Shown here piece after piece: positions 47,348-58,847 of a stretch of 64,000 nt of DNA. The first letter of the stretch is position 1. The number at the start of each line of letters is the position of its first letter. The stretch is taken from NCBI RefSeq assembly GCF_949987535.1, contig NC_080080.1, positions 59,742,668 through 59,806,667 on the forward strand. The letters are read 5' to 3'. Under the pieces are notes generated by a model. The model saw nothing but the letters and a program-made list of their open reading frames with translations. It was not told the DNA's origin and made no database searches. The position numbers were made by a program, and so were the translations under genes. The DNA comes from Balaenoptera acutorostrata (Eukaryota > Chordata > Mammalia > Artiodactyla > Balaenopteridae).

Positions 47348-48484
47348 TAAATTAATAAAATGACAAAACTAAAATTTGAACTGAAGGATCTCTTTACAGA
47401 CACACTGTTTTCAGAATTACAGTTATCATTATGCCAAGAAAAGGGGAATTTAGGGACTTAGATCCTTTCAGGAGCAGGAGGAATATTAGACATAGTAAAT
47501 ACTAGCTGTGGTAACAAATAAACCCTAAATAATTCCAAGAGGTTGAACACTGTAGAAGTTTATTTATTGCTAAGAACTCTTTAATGTGACTGTTCAGCAG
47601 GCAGACATCTATAAAGTCATTCAGGAATGGAGGCTTCCTCCAACTTGTGTTTCCACCATCCCCTAGGACTTCAGTGTCCTTGACTAGCAGATAGGGTAAG
47701 GAGTAAGTGGAAGTTTGTGTGAGGTTTCCAGTCTCAGAGGGGGCATGCATCATTTCCTTCTCAAATCCACTAACCAGAACCTAGGCACATGGCCCCAGGT
47801 AAGTATAAAATGATCTGGAAAATATATTCCAGGTACGTGCTCCAAAGGAGAGGGGAAAAGGTAAAATGACAACTTGTGTCTGCCACAGAAAACAGCAGAT
47901 TAAGAATACATCTGTATTCCTGCAAGGCTGTGAAGGATTGTTAATGTCTATTAAATTTCTTTGTATATCCCACAGCTTTGAACACATGTTTATGAAGTAG
48001 GTAAATAAATGACTACATTGTAAGCACAATATTGGTGGAGAGACCATTTATATTTGTCTTTGAACATTCTGCAATGCCTGGTACAGTTAGCTACTATTCA
48101 TCAAATTGTATTACTTAAATTCAATTAACTAATTATCACAAAATTTTTCATCAACTTATTGTAACCACGAGAAGTAAACAGGTTTGACTGGCTTCTTAGT
48201 GGTTATGTAGCCATGATTATCTCTGTTCCTACTTAGAGAGACATGTCTGTTGAATTCTCTTTTTCTTCAAGAGTGATAGCCATGGCTCAAGTAAGAGAAG
48301 TTTAGTCATATAGTATAAGGCAGAACTGTATATATTTATAAAAACAAGAAATACTAAGCAACTACTTTGGATTACTACTAGGGAGAGACAGAGCAGAAAA
48401 TGAGAGAGGAGCATGTACATAGTTATATTTTAGGTCTGGTTAAGTGATAGATTTAGGGGTATTTATTGTAGTATTAAAATTAAA
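47348..48484. other. unclassified non-coding DNA
   Basis: No gene or clear repeat. Small frames have no domains. Confidence 0.4.
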
Positions 48485-49225
48485 TGAATAAGTAGGAATG
48501 AGATACTACTTTACACCCATTAGGATGGCTACTGTCAAAAAAGCAGGAAATAAGTGCCGATGAGGACATGGAGAATACGGAACACTTGTGCACTGCTAGT
48601 AGGAATGTAAAATGGTGCAGCTGCTATGGAAAACAGTATGGAGATTCCTCAAAAAATTAAAAATAGGATTATCCTATGATCCCACTTCTAAGTATATCTC
48701 CAAAAGAACTGAAAACAGGAACATGAAAAGATACTTGCATGCCCATGTTTATAGCAGCATTAATCAAGCAGTCAAAAGATGGAAGCAATCAATGGATGTG
48801 TCCATTGTTGGATGAATGGATAAGCGAAATGTGATAAATACCTACAATGAATATTATTCAGCCTTAAAAAGGAAGGAAATTTTGACATATGTTACAAGGA
48901 TGAAACTTAAGGATATTGTGATAAGTGAAATAAGCCAGTCACAAAAAGACAAATGCTGTATGATTGCACTCATATGAGGTCAGATTCATAAAGACAGAAA
49001 GCAGAAGAATGGTCGTTGCCAGGACCTGGGAGGAAGAGGAGTGGGGAGTTCTTAATAGGCACAGAGTTTCAGTGCTGCGAGGCGAAAAAGTTCTGTGCAA
49101 GGATTGTGGTGATAGCTGTAAAACCATGTGAATTACTTAATGCTACTAAACTATATACATTAAAATATTTTAAATGGTAAATTGTAAATTATGCATGGTT
49201 ACCACAATTTTTAAAAAACTAAATA
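48485..49225 (+). mobile_element. old L1 3' end (ORF2 C-terminus and 3'UTR)
   Basis: 'gagatactactttacaccca', 'ttaggatggctactgtcaaa', 'gcactgctagtaggaatgta', 'gtatggagattcctcaaaaa' and 'gaatattattcagccttaaa' are the classic old L1M ORF2 C-terminal coding words, followed by 3'UTR 'ggaggaagaggagtggg' and the end near 49225. Many frame breaks; only a 67-codon piece (48612-48815) stays open. Truncated at 5'. Confidence 0.9.
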
Positions 49226-51949
49226 ATTTGGAAAAATAAATGAATAAAAGAATGAATGAAAATGGACTGTTCACAGACCAAGGATGACTATGAACCAAAG
49301 ATTATGATTAATTTACTTTTGTTTACCTGTATTACTAAAGGAAAAAAAAAGCAAAGGAAAGAGTCAATGTTTTTGCATATATAATACCAAAATAATTAGT
49401 TCACAGGCTCAATTCCTTCATTAAGTTAAAGACAAAACAAAATGTTGCTTACAATATGTGTCCAAATAATTTATTAAATAAATATTTTATTTTTCAAGTG
49501 GTAGCTTTTGCAAGTCAGCAATCTTTGATATTTGAAGCTTGTGATTAAAGACCTGATTCTTCAACTCACTCCTTAACAATTGCTATTCCCCTTTGCTTCC
49601 CCCACTTCACTTCATGCTAGTGTTTAATGTCCCCTTAATGTTAACACATCTTTTGGGAATTGTTTACTAAATGTGGACAGTATTCGTGATCATTCCTGTG
49701 CCTAGTCATCTCAATTCATCTGAGATTCACTGCTAACATTTCTGGTTTAGGAATAGATGTGTTTACTGTTTATGTGCCTGTCTATTTTACTTTCTCCCAA
49801 ATTATTTGGTATTATTTCAACATTCAAAAGGAAATAGTTTTGCTGAAATATTTTTCAACAGAGTAACCCATTGCCAACATGTTAAACAAAAGTACCATTG
49901 GAAATAAAAACAGATTTTATTGGTATGTGTGTGGCTTTGCTACACAAGCAAAGGAATGTTTCCTTGGGGTGGCTATTTTTTCAAATGTTTTACATTCATT
50001 TCCAGTGGTAGTAAAGTCTATTAGTAAATAGACTTAGTAAATAGTAAATAGACTTAGTAAATAGTAAATAGGTAGTAATTCTAGCGGTATCATATCTAAT
50101 GTCAGTAGATTGTATATCATAGTGTAAATGTACTTTAGGGTTGGCCCTAGAAAGACATCTACAATAGGACATTGTTGGTGTGACCCTCTATTTCACAGAA
50201 TGGTCTGCCTTCATCTCTTTACAGTGGGACTGTTTGGATTTTATTTTCTTTCTCTTTTCTTTCTTTTATTCTATGACGATTCATTGATTTTTTTTCTTTT
50301 ATATTTTCTTTTCTTTCCTACTTTCCCTTTCTTTCTTGGCTATATTATAGTTTTTCCATCTTGGTATATTCCTACCTAACGCATTTCCATTTGAAACAAT
50401 TTGACTTCTATTATTTCCAAACCTCTTTAAATAAGTTGTCATATAAAATATTTATAGAGAGCATTTGTTTTGATAGATCCAGTGCTGAGAAGGTCACTCT
50501 TGTTTTAAGGTCAGGACAGTTAATTTCACTTGTTGAAGAAAACTGAGGTTGCCTAATGAGTAAGAAAAATCATACTACGGCAAAATTGTTTCAGTGCATG
50601 TCAAGGGGAGTAGATCATGAGAATCATCTGAGTTTTACAGCTGGTTTTACTGTTGCATTTTGGCACTTGTTTATAAATATGTATGTTGTGTGATGTAGAA
50701 CAGACCCGGTTTTCAGTGTCAGCCTGCCCTTCCTCACAACCTGGAAGGTCTTAGGCAGCCATTTTCCATTCTAGACTTTGGTTGACTCAGCTATAAACTT
50801 GCAGTTTTGAGCTGAATCTTTAAGGTCACTTAGTTTGAGAATTCTGTATTTCTTTCTTGATATAATTTATTTGTTATTTTATGTCTTTAAGGGATTGTGT
50901 GTGCCATTGTTTCCAAACTATTATAATGATGCTTTGCATAGCTCTTCCTAAAGAAAACACCCCACTGAAAGTCTCTTAATAAATCAATGGTGCTGTGTGG
51001 TTATGCATTTTTGGCTGTTTAGCTTCATGATTTAACGTATTATGGTATAATCTGTTATTTTATAAAACAGAAGAGTAAAAAGCTGAATATCATTGTAATT
51101 TTTTAAAATGGCAACAAATGGTACAGAAATATGCCCAGAAGCTCAACAAAAGAATAGATGGAAAAAAAATTTATAATTATCATTGAGAAGGGGCTGTACG
51201 AGATCTCTGTGGAGAGGAAATAGCTTAGCAACCATTATAACTTAGCCACATGACATGAAATCCACACATAGACTTCAAACAACACCATGGGAATCATTTG
51301 AAGGGTAGAAGCAGTCAGGTTTAATGGCACTAAGTGAATAGGTGAGAGCAAACTTCCTGAATCAGTTGAAATGACTTCACCAACAGTCACATTTCTCTCT
51401 GATACTTTATGTTTTATAGGCAGACAAGGTTGTTTCCTTTGCGAAAACTGAGAAACTTCATGCCTCAGATTGAAAGCCATCAGTTTAGAGTGTGACATTT
51501 AAAGACGTAAGCTAGATGGAGAAATGTAAATTAGAAAACAAATATGCTGAGGGATAAGACAACTGAACATTTTCACTTGAACTGCTTTGGTAGATTTACT
51601 GAAATAGAATGAGATCAGTGAGTGACGAGGAAAGGGAGCTGAGGCTTTGCCATAAAACAAAACAAAACAAAACAAAAAAACTAAGCTATCTGGTAATATG
51701 GACTCCAAAAGATTAAAGGAAATGACCAATAAACCAGGAAAGGGGACAGATTTTTGACAACAGCACAAATTAGATTACACAATAGACTGTTTAAAGTAAA
51801 ACCAATTTCTATCGCATATATTTTGCAGCATACAGTTAGAGCCTCTAATTTCTTTCATAAACTTCCAGCTTTTCTTCCTGCTTCTAAAGTATTGGTAAAA
51901 ACTATTAACTATGGCTAAGGAACATTCATCTGTTTTGGTTCTATCTGAA
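49226..51949. other. unclassified non-coding DNA
   Basis: Contains the 20-bp tandem repeat at 50023, a weak MIR-like stretch at 50695-50815 and an (AAAAC)n run at 51653-51680. T-rich runs at 50230-50340. No gene recognised. Confidence 0.4.
50023..50072. repeat. 20-bp tandem repeat, 2.5 copies
   Basis: Unit 'agtaaatagacttagtaaat' at 50023-50042 and 50043-50062, then a partial copy 'agtaaatagg'. Each unit itself repeats 'agtaaat'. Confidence 0.95.
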
Positions 51950-52356
51950 GTTTCTTTTGTAAAAAACATAATTAGATTATAATATACAGAACAGCTCAAT
52001 GAATTGTTACAAAGTAAACACACCCATATAAACAGCACCCAGATAAAGAAATAGAATATTACTAGTGTTGCAGAAGTACTCCCCAGGCACCTTCTAGTCA
52101 TAACATTCCCATAGGGTATCTCAGGCCATAGATTAGATTTGCTTTTTTTTTTTTTTTAGATTTGCTTATTTTTAAATCAATATTATGCTTGTGCAATTCA
52201 TACATATTGTTGCATGCAGCAGTAGATTATTTCATTCTCTCTAGTGTTCCACTGTATGAACATATCACAATATATTTATCTACTCTAACGTTGATAAATA
52301 TTTGGGCTGTTTCACCTGTGGACTGCAATGAATAATGCAGCTGTGACCATTCATAG
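51950..52356 (-). mobile_element. old L1 3' end, minus strand
   Basis: 'tattgttgcatgcagcagta', 'gttccactgtatgaacatat', 'cacaatatatttatctactc' and 'gcaatgaataatgcagctgt' are the reversed old-L1 3' region. It is interrupted by a T tract with flanking repeat at 52133-52167 and is cut by the LTR at about 52357. Confidence 0.7.
52133..52167. repeat. poly(T) tract bracketed by a 12-bp direct repeat
   Basis: 'ttagatttgctt' occurs at 52133-52144 and 52156-52167, with only T residues between. This fits a retrotransposition product truncated down to its poly(A) tail, on the minus strand. Confidence 0.8.
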
Positions 52357-52890
52357 GAAGGAGGCAGAGCATAAACTTTAAAAGAATGACATAACCTGAG
52401 GACACAACATAAACTGGTTAGAACCAACTAGGTCCAAGATGGCAGATGAGTTGACTTTCATTAGACCTTGAGCCTCAGTATATGCTCATTGTAAAACATC
52501 AGCAAGCTAAATGACACATCCACAGGCACCATGACAGTTCCAAGGCTAACCATAAAAGGTCAAAAATTGGGTGGTGGCCCAAATCTGGATATCCCCACCC
52601 CTTCCCCAAAGTAGTTGGAATACTCCCCCCACTCATTAGCCTATGAAATTACCCCCCCTATAAAAACTGACAACCCCGTACCCCGGTACCTCTCACCTTC
52701 CTAGATGATGTACACTGTCTATGGAGTGTGTATCTCCCTGAATAAACCTTCTTTCACTTTACTATGGCTCTCACTCTTGAACTCTTTCCTGCGCAAAGCC
52801 AAGAACCCACACTCAGTGGCCGTCCCAGGGATTCACCTGAAACCTGGGAGGTGACCATCCTCTCCGGCCCCACTTTTCTTTCCTGCAACA
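52357..52890 (+). mobile_element. solo ERV LTR, plus orientation (family B)
   Basis: A TATA box (TATAAAAA at 52659) and an AATAAA signal at 52741 are followed by the U5 part and the CA end 'tcctgcaaca' at 52890. The 5' end lies between 52357 and 52396 and was not fixed. The C-rich U3 just before TATA ('aattaccccccctataaaaa') and the spacing are LTR-like. No primer-binding site or internal region follows, so it is solo. Unrelated in sequence to the LTR at 22739. Confidence 0.7.
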
Positions 52891-53319
52891 TTTCCATGTG
52901 GCTTTTGAGCTCCCTCACAGTGTGCTGGCTGTGTCCCAAGAGAGAAGTAGTAGAAGCAGCTTAAAAATTTCAGAGTATCACTTCTGCATTCCATTGTTCA
53001 AAGCAGTCAGACAGAGCCCAGATTCCAAAGGAGGAGAGAGAAGTTCCTTGAGTGTGTATAGGGAGGGGCAGAAATACTTGGGAAAATCACACTAGATGAA
53101 ACTTCTGAAAGTTCTACTCCATTTCTCAGCCATTCAGTCACCATTCTAGATTACTCAAATGGTTTGCAGACAAAAGTGTTACCTGCTGTTGGCTTCCCTT
53201 TTCTTTTGAGATCTTGGCCCCTCAAGTCCTCATGGACTTTCTAACTCTTTGTTGCTTTAAATCAATTTTTTAAACAACTTTTTTCACCTTTTCTAAGTAT
53301 TCTTGGTTTACACCAGACC
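52891..53319. other. unclassified non-coding DNA
   Basis: No gene or repeat recognised. Confidence 0.4.
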
Positions 53320-53755
53320 AGTTAAAAACAGGCAAGGAAAATTTTATTCAAGACTATTGCAATAAGAGAAAGGGATTAAACCCTGATGAAACAAAAGGCA
53401 GGGGATATTTTAAACTGTGGGGTGAGCTAATGGAAAAGTACAGAAGGCCATTAGTGGGGAGACTGGTCAATGTGATTAAGTCTAGCTATGTTTGCTAATT
53501 TTCCCTTTTTGAAATTAAGCACCTAGCCTCCTACAGAGAATGGGAGACAAGAGTGCTATCTCCTTCAATGATTACAGTTCAGAAGGATGGTTCCCAGGGT
53601 CCTTGAGAAAGACATATCTGGGTTGTGAAGTGATTTACAATTCAAAGGATCAGAGAAAGAATTTACAATTCCAAGTTTTCTTAAGTAAATGTTCTAAGAA
53701 AAGGGAGGTCAGGGATGTGTAGTCTGAAAGAAAACTGTCCAAATTTTAATCACGC
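53320..53755 (-). mobile_element. ERV LTR, minus orientation (family A, second copy)
   Basis: Shares ordered blocks with 26989-27500, including 'attcaagactattgcaataa', 'aaagaatttacaattccaag' and 'gttctaagaaaagggaggtc'. The reversed AATAAA signal is altered ('ttttattc'). It ends at the TC-rich array. Solo and diverged. Confidence 0.6.
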
Positions 53756-53763
53756 TCTCTTTG

Positions 53764-53795
<32 letters not shown>

Positions 53796-53810
53796 ATTCT
53801 CTCTCTCTTC
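53756..53810. repeat. (TC)n microsatellite
   Basis: CT/TC array with GTCT and ATTC interruptions. Confidence 0.93.
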
Positions 53811-53924
53811 CAAGCAGCTCAGCAGGGTGTTCAGATAAGCAATTTTCTCTGTCTTAAACTCTCTTTGCAAATTTCTTTGTCTAGTCTTCTCCTACTCATG
53901 ATTTATATTTACATTTTAATATCA

Positions 53925-54165
53925 TTTCCTGGAGAGGTTTTTCTTGACCCATCAGTTTAAATTAGGTGTCCCTGTTTTAGATATGGATATAGATGATGTA
54001 ATGTAGATATAGATATATACACAATTAACTGTGAAGTTATTTGGTTAAGTTTCCGTATTCAGCTGTACATTCAATGAGGGCAGGGATCATCTTTATTCGC
54101 TCAACATTTGGTATAGTACCTGACACACAGAAGGCACAAAATAATTTTTGAATAAAAGGTCACCA
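53925..54165 (+). repeat. L2 LINE 3' end
   Basis: 'aatgagggcagggatcatct', 'ttattcgctcaacatttggt' and 'atagtacctgacacacagaa' are diagnostic L2 3' words, continuing into 'ggcacaaaataatttttgaa'. Confidence 0.75.
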
Positions 54166-54249
54166 TCAACAGTCATGATAATATGTAGCCTCCATTTGAT
54201 GTAATGAGACTGGCACATTCACTTCTGTGGTCTTCATCCCCAGAACTCA

Positions 54250-54650
54250 TATGAAAACCAGCAGACAAATCTCAATTGAGAGACATTTTAAAAAATGCTA
54301 GACCAGTATTTTTCAAAATTGTCAAAGTCATCAAAACAGAGAGTGTGAGAAACTGTCGTAGCCAAGAGAAGCCTAAGGAGGCATGACTACTAACTATAAT
54401 GTGCTATGCTGAATGGGATCCCAAAACAGAAAAAGGACATTAGGTTAATACTAAGGAAATCTGAATGAAGAATGAACTTTAGTTAGTAACAAAGTATCAA
54501 TGTTCACTCAGTTGTAATAAATATATCAATACTAACATAAGATAATAATAATAGTGGAAACTAGGTATAGGGTGGATGGGAGCTCTCCGTACTAAATTTG
54601 CAATTTTTCTGTAAATTTAAAATTATTCCAGAATAAAAAGTTTATTTAAA
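54250..54650 (+). mobile_element. old L1ME-type 3' end
   Basis: 'ggacattaggttaatactaa', 'gaaatctgaatgaagaatga' and 'gggagctctccgtactaaat', then 'ttgcaatttttctgtaaatt' and 'taaaattattccagaataaa', are the characteristic 3' terminus of an old L1, ending in 'aaaagtttatttaaaaa'. Confidence 0.8.
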
Positions 54651-54689
54651 AAAATATTCAAATCTCAATTCTGTTTTCTCTACATAAGT

Positions 54690-54905
54690 GTTTACTGAGC
54701 ACATACTATATCCTTGATGTATGGCAAGATTATGAGTTATTTGAGCTAGAATGGAGTTTAAGGATGTCATGGTCCCCTTTTTTCATTTTATTCATGAAGA
54801 ACCTAAAGTAAAGGGGCATTAACTGACTTGCTCAAGATCATATAGCCATCAAGTGCAGTATTTAAGACTGGACCCTAGCTTTTTAAAATCTCTGTCCAAT
54901 GTTCT
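54690..54905 (-). repeat. MIR-like SINE, minus strand
   Basis: 'gtttactgagcacatactat', 'ttaactgacttgctcaagat', 'catatagccatcaagtgcag' match reversed MIR order, with gaps. Confidence 0.6.
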
Positions 54906-55324
54906 TTCTGACACAGCTTTTAGCTCCTAAAATAAAATATAATACCTTGAAGGAATTAAGCGGTTTGATTGGGCCAACTGATAAGACTCTATAGATGCAA
55001 CGACTGTCTAACAACCTGTATTTCTCTTAAGCTCTTCAATGTTGATTTTAAGCAGTGTCGCCAGAATCCCAAATTAGTTGCTAAGGCCCAGGTTTTGTAC
55101 TACTCTTTCTATTTCTATATATTTCTCTTCTTATGGGTCACTTAATCTCTATAATATGTAAAACTTTTGAATGAACCAGCTCCATTTGGAGTATTTGGGG
55201 AAGAGGAGGGGAGACAGTGATATTGATTTTAGGGTCTTAGGCTAACTGGTAGTCTGAGTTCATTCTATAATGTAATCTGATGTCTTTTAACATTGTTGCT
55301 TATTATATGATTAGAAATGGAGAT

Positions 55325-55445
55325 AATTTATTCAAGAAATAAATATTTATTAGTAGTCCTACTATTTGTCAGGCATTATGAAATCAACGGAGACACACAA
55401 ATGAAATGATATCTACTTTACCCTCATGGAAGAGGTAGCCATTGG
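55325..55445 (+). repeat. L2/MIR-type old repeat fragment
   Basis: 'aaatatttattagtagtcct', 'actatttgtcaggcattatg' and 'taccctcatggaagaggtag' are a common old-repeat word order. Family not settled. Confidence 0.45.
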
Positions 55446-55457
55446 TGGGGAGATATT

Positions 55458-55959
55458 CAGTAGCCCCCTCCTTTATCTGAGGTTTCATTTTCCATAGTTT
55501 CAGTTACCCGAGGTCTATCAAGTTCCAAAAATATCACATGGAAAATTCCAGAAACAAACAAGTTGTAAGTTTTAAATTGCATGCCATTCTGAGTATGGTG
55601 ATGAAGTCTTGAACCATCCCCCTCTGTTCCATCCAGGGATATAATTCATCCCTTTGTCCAGCATATCCAACCCTTTAGTCACTTAGTAGCTGGCTGGGTT
55701 ATCAGATTGACTGTCATGGTATTTCAGCAAGGCTTGTGTTCAAGTAACCCTTATATTACTTAATGGTCCCAAAACACAAGAGTAGTGATGTTGGCAATTT
55801 GGATATTCTCTTACAGTGCCTAATATATGAATTAAACTTTATGATAGGTATGTATGTATAGGAAAAAACATAGTATATATAGAGTTTGGTACTATCTGCA
55901 GTTTCAGGTATCCACTGGGGATATTGACACATATCCCCCATGAATAAGGGGGGACAACT
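55458..55959 (+). mobile_element. Tigger-like (pogo/Tc1-mariner) DNA transposon, internally deleted
   Basis: About 500 bp with inverted ends: 'cagtagccccctcctttatc' at the left, and 'gaataaggggggacaacta' at the right, whose reverse complement resembles the left end. The left interior 'ggtttcattttccatagttt' and 'cacttagtagctggctgggt' and the start 'ggtcccaaaacacaagagta' of a transposase-coding remnant follow the Tigger order. Most of the transposase is gone, so it is a non-autonomous relic. Confidence 0.8.
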
Positions 55960-57261
55960 ATATATATTATCAAGTGCTTTAGGTCATTTAGGGTTGTGAT
56001 GATATGATGGGGGGACAGAACTGTAGGGCCACAGAGGATGAAGTGGTCATTTCCCTCAGTGGTCAGGACTGGTTTTACAGAAGAGGTGATAGTCATTGCT
56101 TACATATGCTACAATTTTAATATGATTTTTCACAGAAACTGTATTCAGTTGCAAGAAGTAAGTACAATTGATATTTGACACCATACTCTTTCTCAGTATT
56201 CCGTGTTACCTGTGAGGACCATTATTTGCCCATTCTTGGTCTCTATGATTCAGAAATGGCGCCACTCCTGATTTCAGGGATATATGAGGAGGATTAGTTT
56301 GATCACTGACACATTATTGATCCATTAGCATAATTCCAATTATCCTGTTCCAACAATGGTTCAGGAATATACATATCTCCCCAATTGATTTGATTCCAAT
56401 GAATCCCAGGACTTTGATGGATGCCTTTTCCCTTGGAACTACTGGCAGAAAGAAGTAAGCCATGAAGTGTCAGGGACCATCATAGGTAGTCTGAGGTTAA
56501 ACCCAACCAAAAGAAGGTTAAACCAAGAGGTGGAGAGAAACAAACACCCTATGGTATTATTTGAATTCCTAGATTAAGTCTGGCCTAATGTTAAATTTAT
56601 GCCTGGACTTTCCAGTTATATGAGATAATAAGTTTCCTTTATTGAGAAAGTCAGTTTGGGTTTTGTTTTTTCCCATGTGCAGTTGGAAGTACCCTACTAT
56701 ACAATAAAGCAGGCAGTATAGAGACTAATTCACAAAAGCATACTCTGATTCAGAATAAATGAGAACATCATCTACATCAGTTGTTGGCAAATAGTGGCGA
56801 GTGGACCAAATCCAGTTGAAGCCATCTTGGCTGTCAAAATGAATTAGAGCTAACCCAGCATCAAGGCCTGTTTTAAAAGCCTGCTGAAGCATCAGGTAAA
56901 AAGATTTAACTTCTGAAGGTAACACAGCAAGTCTTCCCACTGTAGTAGATCTCAAAACCAGCTACTTAATCTTGATCTGCATTTGACAGAAGACTGCTTT
57001 CCTTTTTATCTAGAATTCGAATCTTCCTTGTTGTGCATGCAAATAAATCTGTTTTGCATTATTAAAAAAAAAAAACAACTTTATTTACAAAACACCTAAG
57101 ATCCCGCAGGGAGAAGCCTGTTAGCCTGTTACAGAAGCCTGTCTTAACATTTGCGTATATAGCTATAATTAACTATACAAGTCTCCATAAAAATTATGTG
57201 TGTAATACATATATATGTAACTATATATAAAATTAAAACTAAAACTCTATAATTGTAACTA
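55960..57261. other. unclassified DNA with old-repeat wording
   Basis: 'ctggactttccagttatatg' and 'aagtttcctttattgagaaa' near 56605-56650 recall the 3' end of an old repeat that I cannot name. An A12 tract lies at 57063-57074. The 76-codon minus frame at 56725-56955 has no recognisable domain. Confidence 0.35.
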
Positions 57262-57299
57262 TTTGTTTGTTTATTTATTTATTTATTTATTTATTTATT
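57262..57299. repeat. (TTTA)n microsatellite
   Basis: Two TTTG units followed by eight TTTA units. It is not attached to a recognisable SINE body on either side. Confidence 0.9.
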
Positions 57300-57659
57300 G
57301 GCATTCCAGGACTTTGTGCTAAACAGGCAGAAATATGTTCCTGCTCAAGCATGTTTCAGATCTGGTTGCATTGATATTACAGTGACCTTGAGATAAGACC
57401 AAATTTTTCACAATAGATGCAATATGTAAATTTAACTCAAATTTAGCTGGGGAGATTAATTCTCTGAGGTGAAATATGAGGAAAACTCCATTTTTAATAA
57501 AAATTGAGCCAATAGAAAAATTCCAGTTAAAGCACTATATTAATAAACCATTATCTCTAGCTTATGAAAACATATTCCAATGAAGTTTTGCTGTGATAGA
57601 TGAGCTTAATGAAAAGGAGTTTCCTAATAATTAAAATGAATGTAAACACTTTACTTAAG

Positions 57660-57890
57660 AATATGGGCTCTTCAGCCTAATTGCCTAGGATCAAATCTTA
57701 TCTCTGGCAATTAATTGCTGTGTATCCTGTGGCAAGTTGCTTAACCTCTCTGTGTCTCTATTTCCTCATCTGCTAAAAGGAGATAATAGTAGTACCTGCC
57801 TCATAGGGTGGTTGTGCATATTAAATGAGATAATACATGTAAAGTGTTTAGTATAGTGCCTGGCACAGAATAAGCCCTCAGTATGTGCTA
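57660..57890 (+). repeat. MIR SINE, nearly complete
   Basis: 'gcaagttgcttaacctctct', 'gtgtctctatttcctcatct', 'aatagtagtacctgcctcat' and 'agtgcctggcacagaataag' give the whole MIR core and 3' end in order. It is the best preserved MIR in the window. Confidence 0.92.
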
Positions 57891-58724
57891 CCTACTATGA
57901 CCACACTTTAGTTATAAATCCACTGAGATATCCACACTTTCTCTTTTATTGTGTTATGCCTACCTATTTTCTAGAGTTTAATTTATTTACTGACTAAACT
58001 CAAAATTCTCTAAGACGTTATTCTTCAGCATAAGAGGAGATCAAAATAAATAATGAATCCTAAAATATTTAAAATTGTTTTTATTCCATGAGTTTCAAGG
58101 AGTCAACGTTTTCAGAAGCCAAAAAAAAGAATAAAATCATTGGCTTGAAGCACATCTGAGTTAGCTTTTATGGGGTAAAAATTACACTGACAGAATTTGA
58201 AAGAGAACTAAATCCATAGGAATGTGCTCCTTGTGGCCCAATCTCCAATACTGGATACTGTCTAATTCCCAGCATCTCTCTTAGTGCCTTAAAGATATTA
58301 ATCATCTCTATATTTTTCATGGGAGAAGATTAGGGGCATTTAGGAAGGTGAGATGACTGTAACTGAATTAAAATGTATAAATGAATGGGAACGTGGAAAT
58401 GTAAGACCATATGGTCATTGTTCATACAGGAGAGGGAATGACAAGCCTGCTCTACAGTCATGGTTTGGAAACCTATTCCAGCCTCTCCATTGGGAGGCCT
58501 ATTGCTGCTGCCCTGACTAAGTCCTCAGACTCATATTTTGGGCTAGCAAAATATTTGTTGGAGGCTGCTGTAAGCAAAGCATCAAGGGGCTGATGATGAG
58601 GTGAGTGGAGTGATGAGAGTCGCTGAAATTCTCTGATGATGACACAGGAGCTTTGTTAAAAAGATTTTTTGCTCTTGGATCAGGTCCAGACAGACATGAG
58701 TCACCATTCCTGCAAGGTACAGAG
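57891..58724. other. unclassified non-coding DNA
   Basis: No gene or clear repeat. Opposed frames at 58411-58593 and 58582-58791 have no domains. Confidence 0.4.
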
Positions 58725-58847
58725 TGATGGTGGTGGTTAGGAGCTCTGGCTCTGCCTTCAAACTGCCTGGGTTTGATCCTGGCTCAATCAACTGCTTCTT
58801 AGCTGCATAGACCTTAGCAAATCATTTGAAAAGTGTGTGCCTGAATA
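58725..58847 (+). repeat. MIR SINE, left half (split by LTR)
   Basis: 'tggttaggagctctggctct', 'gcctgggtttgatcctggct' and 'ccttagcaaatcatttgaaa' then 'gtgtgcctgaata'. The next expected MIR bases appear only at 60100. Confidence 0.8.

Noticed and set aside
50023..50072. CRISPR-like array
   Set aside because: Contiguous tandem repeat without spacers in a mammalian genome.
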